Assembly (NCBI GenBank): GCA_016081115.2
Contig: CM071936.1
Span: forward strand, 89,147,943-89,211,942
Direction: 5' to 3'
DNA: 64,000 nucleotides
From: Rehmannia glutinosa
Taxonomy: Eukaryota; Streptophyta; Magnoliopsida; Lamiales; Orobanchaceae
The number at the start of each line of letters is the position of its first letter. The stretch's first letter is position 1. The notes under the pieces were generated by a model. That model searched no databases. It was not told the DNA's origin and was given only the letters and a program-made list of their open reading frames with translations. Below, one piece after another: positions 43,501 through 53,466 of the stretch. A program made the position numbers and the translations under genes.

Positions 43501-44880
43501 AGACCACTTGTCTCGAATTGAAAATCAAGAGGGGTCGCAAAGAAGCCGCGAAATTGATAAAGAGGAATTTCCTGATGAACGGTTACTCATGCTCGAGGCA
43601 AAATTTCCGTGGTACGTGGATTTTGTCAACTATTTGGTCTGCGGGAGTTTTGCCTCCAAATCTATCATCATATCAAAAGAAGAAATTCCTACATGACGTC
43701 AAGTTTTACATGTGGGACGACCTCCTACTCTTTAAGAGGTGTGCTGACAAAATCATAAGGAGATGCGTACCTCAAGAAGAATGGGAGGAGTCCTACAACA
43801 ATGTCACTCTTCACCCTCTAGCGGACATTTTGGCCCAACCCGCACCTGCGAAGGTATTGCAGAGTGGGCTATCGCCCACTCTATTTAATGATTGTTATTT
43901 GTTTGTGCAACAATGTGGCCAGTGTCAAAGAATGGGCAACATTTCCGTAAGACATGAGATGCCGATGACAAACGTGAATCGAAGTTGAATTGTTTGATGT
44001 TTGGGGATTGACTTTATGGGCCCATTTCCATCATCTTCGGGCTATCAATATATTCTACTTGCAGTGGAGTATGTATCCCGTTGGGTAGAGGCGATTCCTT
44101 CCAAAACAAATGATGCTCAAATTGTGATGCGGTTCCTTAAGAAAAATATATTTACTCGATTCGGCACTCTAAGAGCTTTAATTTGCGATGGAGGGTCGCA
44201 TTTTGTAAATAAATTGATGAGCAACTTGTTGGCAAAATATGGGGTGAAACATAAAGTTGCATTGGCATACCATCCACAAGCCAATGGGCAAGCTGAAGTA
44301 GCCAACCGGGAGATCAAACAGATTCTTGAGAAGACGGTTAACATCAACCGAAAGGATTGGGCATTAAAATTGGATGATGCTCTATAAGGCGTGCATCGGA
44401 CTGCATATAAGACAACGTTGGGCACATCTCCATATCAACTTGTCTTTGGGAAGTCGTGCCATTTGCCGATGGGAATTGGAGCACAAAGCATTTTGGGCGG
44501 TAAAGAAACTAAATCACGGATTTTCAAAAGGCCGGTGAAGAAAGGTTGCTCCATTTAAATGAGATGGAAGAATTTCGGGATGAAGCTTACGAAAATTCCC
44601 GAATTTACAAAGAAAGAACCAAACGATGGCACGACAAAATGATTAAGAAACGAGAGTTTTTACCAGGGGAACCCGTCCTCTTGTACAATTCACGCCTTAA
44701 ACTTTTCCGGAAAACTCAAATCTAGGTGGTCGGGGCCTTTTGTGATCAAGAAAGTATTGAATCCTCCCGAGTCGTGGAATTGTTAACAAAAAACGGTGAG
44801 ACTTTCATGGTAAAAGCGGCGGAGGATTAAGCATTACTTCCACCGAGGTAATCAAGAGGAGGTGACATCCATCACCTTGC
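43501..44880 (+). pseudogene. Athila-type integrase of element 2
   Basis: N-terminal zinc finger region in the frame 43518-43988: DVKFYMWDDLLLFKRCADKI, a damaged HH part, then CQRMGNISVRHEMP with the CxxC part. The catalytic core is in the frame 44001-44387: GIDFMGPFPSSSGYQYILLA (first Asp), RALICDGGSHFVNKL (second Asp) and YHPQANGQAEVANREIKQIL (Glu). The C-terminal part continues out of frame, with KSCHLPMGI, REFLPGEPVLLYNSRLKLF-like words and GPFVIKK near 44740. All three DDE residues are present. Broken by several frameshifts. Family role: insertion of cDNA. Confidence 0.88.
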
Positions 44881-45050
44881 GAGACCCGTGACGGAACGAA
44901 AATAGGCGTCAAGCTAAAGACGTAAAATATAGCGCTTGTTGGGAGGCAACCCAACGGTTTTGTGTGGATTTCATTTTTTTATTTTTTTTGTGTGTGTTTT
45001 ATTCTAATTTTGTGTGTTCAAAAAAAAATTTACAATTCTTTGTCTGCAGT
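44881..45050 (+). other. post-pol conserved hairpin region of element 2
   Basis: TTGGGAGGCAACCCAA (about 44939-44954) is a small hairpin also present in element 1 (36199). It marks the end of pol in both. A T-rich stretch follows. Confidence 0.7.
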
Positions 45051-45142
45051 GTGCACGGGTAACCCGTGCACCCTACAGAGAGTGGATGTTTCTACGGGAT
45101 GGCGCACGGGTAGCCCGTGCGCCAACGCACGACCCGTGCGCC
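45051..45142 (+). promoter_or_regulatory. internal palindrome cluster of element 2 before the env-position ORF
   Basis: TGCACGGGTAACCCGTGCA (45052-45070) and GGCGCACGGGTAGCCCGTGC (45101-45120), followed by CGCACGACCCGTGCGCC, spaced by CCTACAGAGAGTGGATGTTT, the same spacer as in the LTR array. It is a transplanted or shared copy of the LTR promoter-proximal array. Confidence 0.85.
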
Positions 45143-45161
45143 TTACAGAGGGGGCGTAAAT

Positions 45162-45185
45162 AAGAACAGTTTTAAAACTGTTCTT
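45162..45185. repeat. perfect 24-base AT-rich palindrome
   Basis: AAGAACAGTTTT followed by its exact reverse complement AAAACTGTTCTT, 20 bases after the GC-rich palindrome cluster. Confidence 0.9.
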
Positions 45186-45316
45186 CTTATCAAACTCTCC
45201 CAAGCGCACGCCCCATCCCTCATCCTTCATTGTCTTCAAAATTTGATTCAAGAAAGTTGAAGATAAAGCACTTAGGGTTCAAGTTTTTCACTCTGAGTCG
45301 AAATTCGAAAATTCAG

Positions 45317-45684
45317 GTAAGAGCATCGTTTTTCCTTGTGAATTTCTTGTCAATTATGTAATGGGAATCACGATTGGTTCTAGCTTTGATATTTTTGCTA
45401 TGTTTTGAATGAAATATTCTTTAAGGCAATTTATCAAACACTTTGTGGGCTTGTGTAATTGAGGAGATTTTGGATGAAATATTGATGAATAAGGCATGGC
45501 CAATGATTGTTTGAGCTTTTAGTTAATACTTTTCCAGAATGGCCATAATTCTTGCTTGCTTGGGGTAGTTGATCGATCAAAGTGAAGTAGGGAGGTGAAT
45601 TTGCATCACCTAATATGTTAGCTTTAATCCCCTACTTTGTTGTTGCCATTGATGATACTGGGATGCTAATGTAATGTATTTCAG
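45317..45684 (+). other. probable intron in the leader of the env-position ORF
   Basis: Donor AATTCAG|GTAAGAGC at 45317 and acceptor TTGTATTTCAG-like (TAATGTATTTCAG) ending at 45684, only 13 bases before the ATG at 45698. It is 368 bases long and T-rich. The sites fit the plant consensus well. Inference only; no transcript data. Confidence 0.55.
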
Positions 45685-45697
45685 GTACAAATCCTTC

Positions 45698-46618
45698 ATG
45701 GCCGAGCGAAGAAATCCCCAAGGTGGAAGGAGACATGCACGTGAGGCAGCACAACGAGACGTGGCACCGCCAGAGGTAGACCTAAACTGTCCCGCGGCAT
45801 ATGGGGTTGTATTGACAAACGCAGATGATCTTGAGCGATGGAATCGCTTGGTTGGTCGCCAAATAGCTCCATCCCGCTAAGCCGACGATGACTGTACCCA
45901 AACTTTGGGGATACATGAGGACGTTTGGCGTCTCTTTGCAAAGGTCGGATGGACCAATTTCATGAGCCGAAGGTGGCCGACTTTTAAACGATTCACATTG
46001 GAGTTTTTGAGTACCGTAGAAGTACTCAAACAAGGCGGGACTTTTGAACCATATATGATACGCTTTCAGTTGGGGAATGTTCGTAGATAACTATCTATTA
46101 CCCAATTGAACACCATTTTTGAGGTTTCAACGAACGCTCGTTTCCGGCCGATGCCCAATTATGATCAATATGACTTTTGGAAAATGCTGGTGGAAACACC
46201 ACAAACGGGGCCTATGTTGTATGCCGCACGGACCGCCAAAGCCTCTTGGATTCGGAATCCAGTTTTCCGGTACATACAATGCGTGACTGCATCCTCCGTG
46301 TTCGCCCGAGAAAATATTGGAGGGATGACTACTAAGGAGTTGTATCTACTATGGTGTATGCTCACAAATACACCCTACAACACAAGTCAATTTCGTGAGC
46401 AAGTGGAGCAGTTAGCTAGGCGAGAAGGGTACGATTTCTATAGGGGCCTCATTACCCCTATTGCCCGACATTTCAACGTCGATTTCCGAGGCTTGGAGCC
46501 TATTCCGGGAAACACTCGGGTTAATTTGGCATCGTTGCACCACATGAAGTTCATAGCAAACGAAGACAACACATTGGTACTTCTACGAGAAGAAAGGTGT
46601 TGCAGGTGTTGCATTTGA
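45698..46618 (+). pseudogene. ATHILA ORF-1-type protein in env position, element 2
   Basis: ATG 45698 opens MAERRNPQGGRRHAREAAQR (basic start), then VDLNCPAAYGVVLTNADDLE. A stop at 45880 is followed by a frame change to GIHEDVWRLFAKVGWTNFMS (45905 frame) and FTLEFLSTVEVL, then another change to the 170-codon frame 46106-46618: YDQYDFWKMLVETPQTGPML, RNPVFRYIQCVTASSVFARE, TTKELYLLWCMLTNTP and YRGLITPIARHFNVDFRGLE. It aligns with 36817-37600 in element 1 and with the ATHILA ORF-1 family. No signal peptide or transmembrane segment was seen in this part. Two clear frameshifts. Function unknown. Confidence 0.78.
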
Positions 46619-46619
46619 T

Positions 46620-47207
46620 TTGCCTAACCCGCCATACACCACAGTCGATACATTGGCGGACACCACCAACTTCCTAATGAACTCTGACGCACATAACCGA
46701 ATTACAGAGGCTATAGATGCAAGGAAGAAGCGCAGAGTTGAAGGCTTCCAGGATGAAGAGGATATGGTGGCGGAGGAGGAGGAGCTACGGGGCGAGAAAT
46801 GGGGTGGAACCTCATCACCTCCAACTTGGCTATGACATTCCCGAGTCCTCACATGGAGGCGATTGCCTCGACCCTCACATAGTGGGGATCATCCCGGAAC
46901 CTCTTATGGTGGCACGTCCCAACGCGGCGATGAATTTCAAGATATGTTACGTGCATTTGGGGAGGACTTGCGCCATCAAGGAGAAGAGTTGAGGCAACAG
47001 AGGGAGGATTTGCGGAAGCATCGGGCTGATTTCCTCACATTCCGAGAGAACTATGACAGGAGGTCCGAGGAGACGTGGCAAGTGCTACAACAATTACAAA
47101 TGTGGCACATCTCACAAAGCCATTTTCCACCGGGCATGTTGTGTGTTTTCCTCACATTCCATTGCATTGTTGTGTGTTTTCATATAGTTACATATAGAGC
47201 ATTCTAG
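46620..47207 (+). pseudogene. C-terminal part of the ATHILA-type protein, element 2
   Basis: Overlapping short frames in order: DTTNFLMNSDAHNRITEAID with ARKKRRVEGFQDEEDMVAEE (46620 frame), then a His/Gln/Arg/Glu-rich stretch RQQREDLRKHRADFLTFREN (46863 frame) that looks like a coiled coil, then VLQQLQMWHISQSHFPPG. The last words match the short ORF at 51015-51224. The two frames are joined by a frameshift near 46830. It continues the protein described at 45698-46618. Confidence 0.6.
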
Positions 47208-48475
47208 GTTGCATTGCATTAGAAGCACGTTTATGGCTTTAGCACATTTAATGCTTTCTTAGATGTTAGAGAGTGAGTTGACCGGGCATGTTGCAACTTG
47301 TTGTTTGTGTGTTGATTGAAAATTCATATTGTTTGGATTGGATGTTGGTTATGAGTTGATTGAGCCTTGAATAGATAACATTGAGCATGTTGATATGGAA
47401 AACTTGGTTTGATGCTTTGAATTACATATTTGCAAGTGCGTGAGCTTTTGAGCCTTTCTTTGCTTGTATCTTTTGCGATCTTGTTGTGATTTGAGTGTAT
47501 CATTCATGTTGTTAAAATTCTAGAACTTGCTTGGGTATCTCTGTCAAGGCCACATGTTGTATGCGGTGTGAATGTGATTAAAGGCCATCTTTGCTAGCCT
47601 TTCAAGCCTTTTACCTACCTAAAGATGTTGAAATTCCTAGTAAGCCAAGTTGAGCCTATAGCCTATTTCTTTGATAACCACAAAAATTTAACCCTTGATC
47701 TTAATATATCCATCACCCTAAACTCGAATGTATAGCGTTGAGTAAAGGGAATGAATGATTTGAATGGGTGGGAATTGAAAAGTAGGATAAGTGGGCATAC
47801 TTGGTTAAATGGAACAAAAAGAGGAAGGAAAGGAGTTGAAAAAGAAGTGTTGAAAATTCACAAATGAAAAAAAAAATGACGAGAATGTTCATCTAAACGA
47901 ATTTGGGGGGCGAAGGATTGTAATTTGAGGCGATTCTCAAAAAAAAGAAAGGAAATGGAGATAAATAAAGTTGATAAAAATGAGGGATGATTGGAGTAGC
48001 ATATTGGATTGTAATGTAGATGATTGATATGCTCATCGGTCTATATACTCGAGTTTGAGTCACTTTATCCAAAATTTCCTACCCAAACCAAAGAGCCTTC
48101 ATTACAACCAAATGAGAAAGTCCTTTATGATTCACAAATTGCATACACTCTAGTGGCGGAGATATGAGACGAATTGCAAGCCTATGGTAATTTTGCGACA
48201 TCGAATTGATTTGGCGTAAACACGTTCTATATCCTCGTGAGATGACAAAGTATACACTTAACTTTGAGGGTCGTAATCGAGCATTTCACCATGTTTTGTT
48301 TGATCGTGCCCTTCGAGGAAGTAGATATTTGAGGCTTGATTGGTTTGTTGCTTGACATTCATGATGAACAATATGAATTTCTTTTTAGATCCTTTGTGTG
48401 CGCTTTTATTCTTATCTCCCTGTTGAACTCTATCGTGTTTTCAAAATTGTTGATCGGGACGGTCAACGGTGTAAG
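47208..48475 (+). other. 3' untranslated region of element 2
   Basis: No ORF of note. It shares conserved blocks with 51300-52600 of element 1: TTGCATTGCATTAGAAGCAC, CATTACAACCAAATGAGAAA, GCAAGCCTATGGTAATTTT and GGCGTAAACACGTTC. A GA-rich stretch (47800-47960) is present in both. Confidence 0.7.
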
Positions 48476-48487
48476 TTTGGGGGATTT
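48476..48487 (+). other. polypurine tract region of element 2
   Basis: TTTGGGGGATTT lies right before the 3' LTR start TGATAGGTGTGAG. It is G-rich but followed by T; the exact priming purines are GGGGGA. Confidence 0.6.
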
Positions 48488-50008
48488 TGATAGGTGTGAG
48501 TTTTGCACATATTTTGAGGTATATTTCTGGTTTTAATGATGGGTAAACATGCATATACTCGCGTAAAATGTTACATATTCACTCCTTGTGGAAAAGATAT
48601 TACACTTTGCTTATTTTATAGGAATTTCATGATATTTGAAGCAAATTGAATACAATTACGAGCATAGCAAAGTGGAAACACGGAGAATTGAGTGAACATA
48701 CGAAAAGTGAAGCCAAAATGAGCGAAAGATGAGCATATAAGGAAAATACAGGGAGCGCACGGGTTGGGCGTGCCTTAGGCACCACCCGTGCACCCCTGAA
48801 TGAAGAAAATTTGAGCTTCTGCATGGCGCACGGGTAGACCGTGCTCCGACGCACCACCCGTGCTCTCTACAGAGACTGGATGATTTCAACGGGATGGCGC
48901 ACGGGTAGCCTCAGGTGCTCGACGCACCACCCGTGCGCTCTCTGCAGAGACTGGATGATTTCAATGGGATGGCGCATGGGTAGCAGGTGCTCGACGCACC
49001 ACCCGTGCATCTGCACTTTGGAATCCCATGTCTATGACATTATGCCCTAAACTGAAAAGTGGGTATAAAAAGGCTTTTGGGGCGCACACAAGGATATTCT
49101 GGCATTTTTGGGATTTACAACACAAGACAAGGGTCTATTCTTGGAAGACATCAAGGAGACAATAGGGTTGCATTGGAGCTTGAGGAACGGAGATATATCG
49201 AGAGATTGTCGACTTTCCTAAGTTTTTCTTGCTTCTCTTTTAGTTTCAATCTTTCATTTTCATTTGTAATGGCTTTGAACAATTTGTTTATGAGTTGTTT
49301 AGAAATCATGTGTAGCTAAACTCTTGATTTACGGGTTTTGGAAGTAGATTAATGAACTCTTGTTGGATGTTTTAATCTTAGTTGAAGTTATTATCTTGAA
49401 GCCTATTTGAGTATTTTGAGCTTATTCTTGTTTTATCACTTGATCAATGATTTAACTTGTTTGATATATTGATTCATAATTCGAGAGATGAGTTTCAATA
49501 TTAGATCTTGAATACTCGACACAAATATTTGCATGAATCGAGAGGTTTGTAAATATTTGTGAGGATATTTGATCTTTTAAACTTTTGGGAGTTGAATGCT
49601 TCATGTTGAGTAGAGATGCTAGCATAAGTATTTCAATCCACGTTTTATATACATCTCGAGAGGGAGGATAAAATAGCTTTGTGATCGTCTTATAGGAATA
49701 TTGATAATAACGTGGCTTGATTAAACCAGATAACAAGAGGATTATTAATCGAAACCTTAACTCGGAAATCCATTTCATTATCTTGATACTTCTATCATTT
49801 GTATTATCTTAATCTTGTGTTTTAGTGATTTAAATTGTCTTAATCTCAATACAACAATCATCCAATTTCGATCGTCTAAATAAAAATAAGACTATCTTAG
49901 ATCAATACTTAGCATATTAATTTATTAGTCTCCGTGGAAACGACCTTGCTTACTCTATTCTATAAACTACACCGTACACTTGCGGTGGAGCTAAAAATAA
50001 GGCGAACA
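48488..50008 (+). repeat. 3' LTR of element 2 (family 2)
   Basis: Matches 37606-39128 end to end, from TGATAGGTGTGAG to AAGGCGAACA. Its palindrome array is at 48755-49009 and its TATA box TATAAAAAG at 49064. Most of the differences from the 5' LTR that I noticed are in and around the palindrome array. Confidence 0.92.
48755..49009 (+). promoter_or_regulatory. family 2 palindrome array, 3' LTR
   Basis: Four inverted-repeat units as in the 5' LTR, with differences such as TAGCCTCAGGTGCTCG in place of TAGCCCGTGCTCG and GCTCTCTGCAGAGACTGG in place of GCGCTCTGAGAGACAGG. Confidence 0.85.
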
Positions 50009-50250
50009 GAAGGGTATGCGGAGACTGTTAAGCTGGTTTTATACCAATATATTGAGTGCTCTAGACTAGAATTTTGCGTTGTTTTTGGGTATTTTAGTGT
50101 CGTTTGAGTCGAATTCATGTAGGTAGTTGTCATTCGTGAGTTGGGACTAATCTTGGAAGCCGAAGTTGAGCAAAAATGGTGAAAAACGTGTTTGGACGGT
50201 AGAGATCGCATTTTAGAAGCGGAAAAACGGAAAAATTGGGTCACATACGA

Positions 50251-50542
50251 GCACCGCAGCGCCAAAACCCCCGCGCCGCAGCGCGGGGGTCGAAAACGGT
50301 ACAGTACGCATAGCACGGATGGGCGTTGCAGCGCCCAGATGACAAGCAACAGCAGCAGGGGAGTGTTCAGGGGCGCTGCAGCGCCCGGGCCTAGGGACGT
50401 AGCGCCCGACCAGCAGTAGGTTATACAAGCAGGGCGCGCTGCAGCGCGCGATGAGGGACGGTGAGAAGCAACCCGACTAGCACTAGCAGCAAGATGCCCC
50501 AAGGCGCGCAGCAGCGCACGACTTTAGCGCCGCAGCGCGCGA
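50251..50542 (+). promoter_or_regulatory. family 3 palindrome cluster
   Basis: Seven or so copies around the core GCAGCGC. Two are perfect 16-base palindromes: GGGCGCTGCAGCGCCC (50371-50386) and GCGCGCTGCAGCGCGC (50434-50449). Others are imperfect (GCGCCGCAGCGCGGG at 50274, GGGCGTTGCAGCGCCC near 50321, GCGCCGCAGCGCGC near 50527). It ends about 65 bases before the TATA box. Confidence 0.85.
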
Positions 50543-50606
50543 CATGGGCCTGAACGTGGGCTGAGGTATTTTTGGGCCTTTTTGATGGTTTTTCGAAGGC
50601 TTCGAC

Positions 50607-50615
50607 TTATAAAAA
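50607..50615 (+). promoter_or_regulatory. TATA box, family 3 LTR-like fragment
   Basis: TTATAAAAA in TTCGACTTATAAAAACACCA, downstream of the palindrome cluster. Confidence 0.6.
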
Positions 50616-51014
50616 CACCACAGAATCGTAGGGGAGAGGGGTCGGACATTTTTTTTAGCACAACGCAAGGCAAAAGACACAGAGCTAGGGTTCGGGACGG
50701 CAATTGGAGACGCTTCCAAATCGCGGACACGAGAGAGAATTCCTTCTCTTTTCTTCTCAATTCTTTCTTTGCTTTTCTTTGTCGATTCTTGAGATGTATA
50801 ATTATTTCTTTACGAGTTTTTATACATCCATTATGAGCTAAATCCATTTTTCTAGAGGATTGATGTAACTTACGTTTGAACCTATGTTTTGATTTCTAGT
50901 TTATGAAATTCGCATGTTTATTAATCTATTTGTGCTATTTGATTTGATTGCATCTAGATTATCTGATCAAAAATTTAGATTGTTTGGCGTGTTTGATTTG
51001 ACGGCCCATTTACT

Positions 51015-51224
51015 ATGAGTGAAAGGCTCGAAAGGATAGAAGCTGATGTGGGGATAGATGACACATATCAGTTGACAACCACCGCTGATGAGTATCACCA
51101 GGAGTACTTACAGCGTTTTGATGCCATCACCATACAACAGCAGCAAATGTATGAGATGATGTCTCGTATGGACAAGTGCCACATTGCACAAGGCCACTAC
51201 CATCCATCTCCGCCACCACAGTAA
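51015..51224 (+). pseudogene. tail of an ATHILA-type protein, element 1
   Basis: A 69-codon frame: MSERLERIEADVGIDDTYQL, then FDAITIQQQQMYEMMSRMDK and CHIAQGHYHPSPPPQ. The ending QQLQMWHISQSHFPPG of element 2 (46863 frame) has the same layout (Gln-rich, then H-I-x-Q-x-H-x-x-P). It is probably the 3' end of the protein that begins at 36817, separated from it by element 2 and by the LTR-like fragment. The first ATG lies in LTR-junction sequence and is unlikely to be a natural start. Confidence 0.55.
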
Positions 51225-52605
51225 TCTATGTAAGTACTTATTACGCATTCCTTTTCTTTTAATAATTTCCTCATATGTTTGGGACGAAGCATATTTTAAG
51301 TTTGGGGGGGTTGTCAAGAATGCGTAATTTAGTACTATTGCATTTTGCATTGCATTTAGGACTGCATGTAGAAGCACTTGCAGTGTTAATTTTCGAGGAA
51401 AAAAACCGTTTTTTGTTTATTTTTCTTTTATTGTTTTAGCACATTTACCACTTTAGCACGTTTAATTGCCTTTGTGTGGTTTTTTTTACAGTTCGTATGC
51501 CCAACTCCCAATAATTTTACTATGAATACTTTATGACATGGGATAACATACTTGTGGGAATAAGGTAAAAAATTCTTAGGAGGAAAGTTATTTATTTACT
51601 TGGCATGTGTTAAGAAAATTGGGTATTTGAGCAGGTTGCGAAAAATAAGCCTGTGAACTTTTGTGCCTTAAGTTGCTTTATATTATGAAGACTTATTTTT
51701 TTCTTGAGTGTGTCCTTCATGATTGATAGAACTCTAGAACTTGCTCTGGTATCTTCATTGAAGCCATGTGTGTGTGTAATTTTTGAAAATGATCTAAGGC
51801 CATCTTTATTTAGCCTACTTAGCCTAAAAAACCTGCCTATGAACTCATGATTCCCTAGTTAGCCAATTTTGATCCAAAACTTTTATTGTTAGCCACATTG
51901 ATCTTTAAAATTTATATGTTTTTATCCCTAAAATTTCTTGAGCTTATAGAAAATGAATAAGTTTGGGGGATATGTGGTGAAAATTTATGAAAAAGAGAGG
52001 AAGTTGGCAAAAAAAAAAGAGGGATGAGCAGTATCTGGGTGAATGAAAAAATACATGAAGCTCGAAAAAGAAAAAATATATATATATATATATATATATC
52101 TCTGAGGCAGAATAGAAAAATCGAGCAAAACAAAATGAAAAAAAAATCTGAAAATTATGAAAAAAAATGAGAGTTTGAGGCTAAAGAAAAAGAAAAGAAG
52201 GCAAAGAGGCCTAAGTATGAAAAAGGAGAAAAAAGGGTGGAATTGAGATAAAAAAAAAAATTGATATTATGTTGAAATTGGGTTGGTGAATTGCAAGTTT
52301 GTATGCTTAAATTCTATTTGCTCAAGTCAAGTCACTTAATCCAAATTTCCATACCCTTACCAAAGATCCTACATTACAACCAATGAAAAGTCATTTTTGA
52401 TTCTTAGATCGTGCACACAAAAGTGGTAGAGATGTTAGACGATTTGCAAGCCTATGGTAGTTCTACTTTCATTGAATTGAATTTGAGCGTAAACACTTAC
52501 CTTGCACTTTTGAGAGTAGAGTGATACACTATTTACTTGTGAGTCGCGATGTCAAGTACCCGAGAGAGTATTAATTATGCCAAGTTTATGAATAATAACT
52601 TCTTG
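51225..52605 (+). other. 3' untranslated region of element 1, truncated
   Basis: Shares blocks with 47208-48300 of element 2: CATTGCATTTAGGACTGCAT, TTAGCACATTTACCACTTTA, CATTACAACCAATGAAAAGT and GCAAGCCTATGGTAGTTC. It contains a (TA)n tract (52076-52099) and purine-rich sequence. Homology ends at about 52605 without polypurine tract or LTR, where the duplicated flank begins. Confidence 0.7.
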
Positions 52606-53466
52606 ATAAATACATAAAACCACTAATAAATGGGCATCGTTAAAAATGATTTATACACCAAAAATCCCACAACAAGAATAACGAAATTCAAGCAAAAACA
52701 TCTTCCAGAACCTACTGGCTGAACAATCAAAAATAAACCCCACTGTCAAAAAAACGTTCAACACATACAAACTCATAAACCCTAGACCCAATATACACAA
52801 AGAAACAAAAAAATTTACTCTGTTTGAAGGAATTCAAGCACAATTGAAAAAAAAAACTGAAAAAAAAACAACAAAAATAAAACTTTGAAAGCAGCAGAAC
52901 AAAACAAATAATAGAACAAAAAAGCAAACATATATGAAATTAAAACAAAAGAAACACTTACTTCAACACAAATAGAAAAATCGAACTGCACTGCACCAAC
53001 AATCTCTTGCGAAACCCCTGCTCGTAGCAACTGATTAAATAAAAATAGACCCTAAAAAATGAAGAAGAAGCACACAACTAGACTCACAGAGAGAATTGAA
53101 AAGCGTTTTGTAAATTAAGTGACTTGAAAGTAGGAGTGTTGTTATATTAATCCCAAAAATCAAGCCTAAAAAACGGTTTCCAAAAAAACTAAATAACCTC
53201 CATTATAGAAAGACAACGCTGCCCTTATCAGTTAAAAACTAAAAAAAACCCCAAAAATTCTAAGAAAAAAAAAACATCCCATAGATATGATAATTAAGTG
53301 GCTGGGATTAGTCTACACGGTCTTACGTAGAGACCCCTGCCACATTTGATCTAATACCGATATAGGGATGGGATCTCGTGTGGCGTCTCTTACCGTGTGG
53401 CAGTGTGGATTGTTCTCATCCATCCACACCTTTTATTCAATGGTTCAGATTGCTATTAAAAATAAC

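Larger units (their letters stand above)
37606..50008 (+). mobile_element. Athila-type element 2, structurally complete, inserted in element 1
   Basis: 5' LTR 37606-39128, PBS region from 39134, gag 39292, protease frame 40751-41770, RT/RNase H, integrase, internal palindromes, an ATHILA-type ORF with a probable 5' intron, 3' untranslated region, polypurine stretch, 3' LTR 48488-50008. The duplication GAAGG is perfect at 37601-37605 and 50009-50013. The two LTRs are of nearly equal length (1523 and 1521 bases) and very similar. Many frameshifts in gag, RT, RNase H and the ATHILA ORF suggest it cannot act alone now, or that the sequence has residual indel errors. Confidence 0.92.
50053..51010 (+). 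mobile_element. LTR-like fragment of a third Gypsy-like family
   Basis: It interrupts element 1 between the ATHILA-type ORF and the tail ORF at 51015. It has LTR layout: a possible start TGAGTGCTCTAGACTAGAAT, a GC-rich palindrome cluster (50251-50542), a TATA box (50607) and then typical leader sequence (GAGCTAAATCCATTTTTCTA, GAACCTATGTTTTGATTTCT). Neither the exact ends nor a target duplication could be fixed, and no PBS follows. It may be a truncated solo LTR, or part of a different LTR family of the Athila/Tat group. Confidence 0.55.
32572..52605 (+). mobile_element. Athila-type element 1 (family 1), pol-less and 3'-truncated
   Basis: 5' LTR 32572-34529, PBS 34536, gag 34711-36048, then a direct jump to the sequence that follows pol in element 2 (GGGAGGCAACCCAA at 36199-36212), an internal palindrome cluster, and an ATHILA-type ORF from 36817. 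Element 2 interrupts it at 37606-50008. The rest is 50014-52605, itself interrupted by an LTR-like fragment (about 50053-51010). The 3' untranslated part matches that of element 2 but ends abruptly at about 52605, before any polypurine tract or 3' LTR. It is a non-autonomous Athila derivative that has lost its right end. Confidence 0.75.

Noticed and set aside
50192..50502. Ala/Arg-rich ORFs on both strands over the family 3 palindromes
   Set aside because: Long frames on both strands come from the GC-rich palindromes having few stops; no domain.
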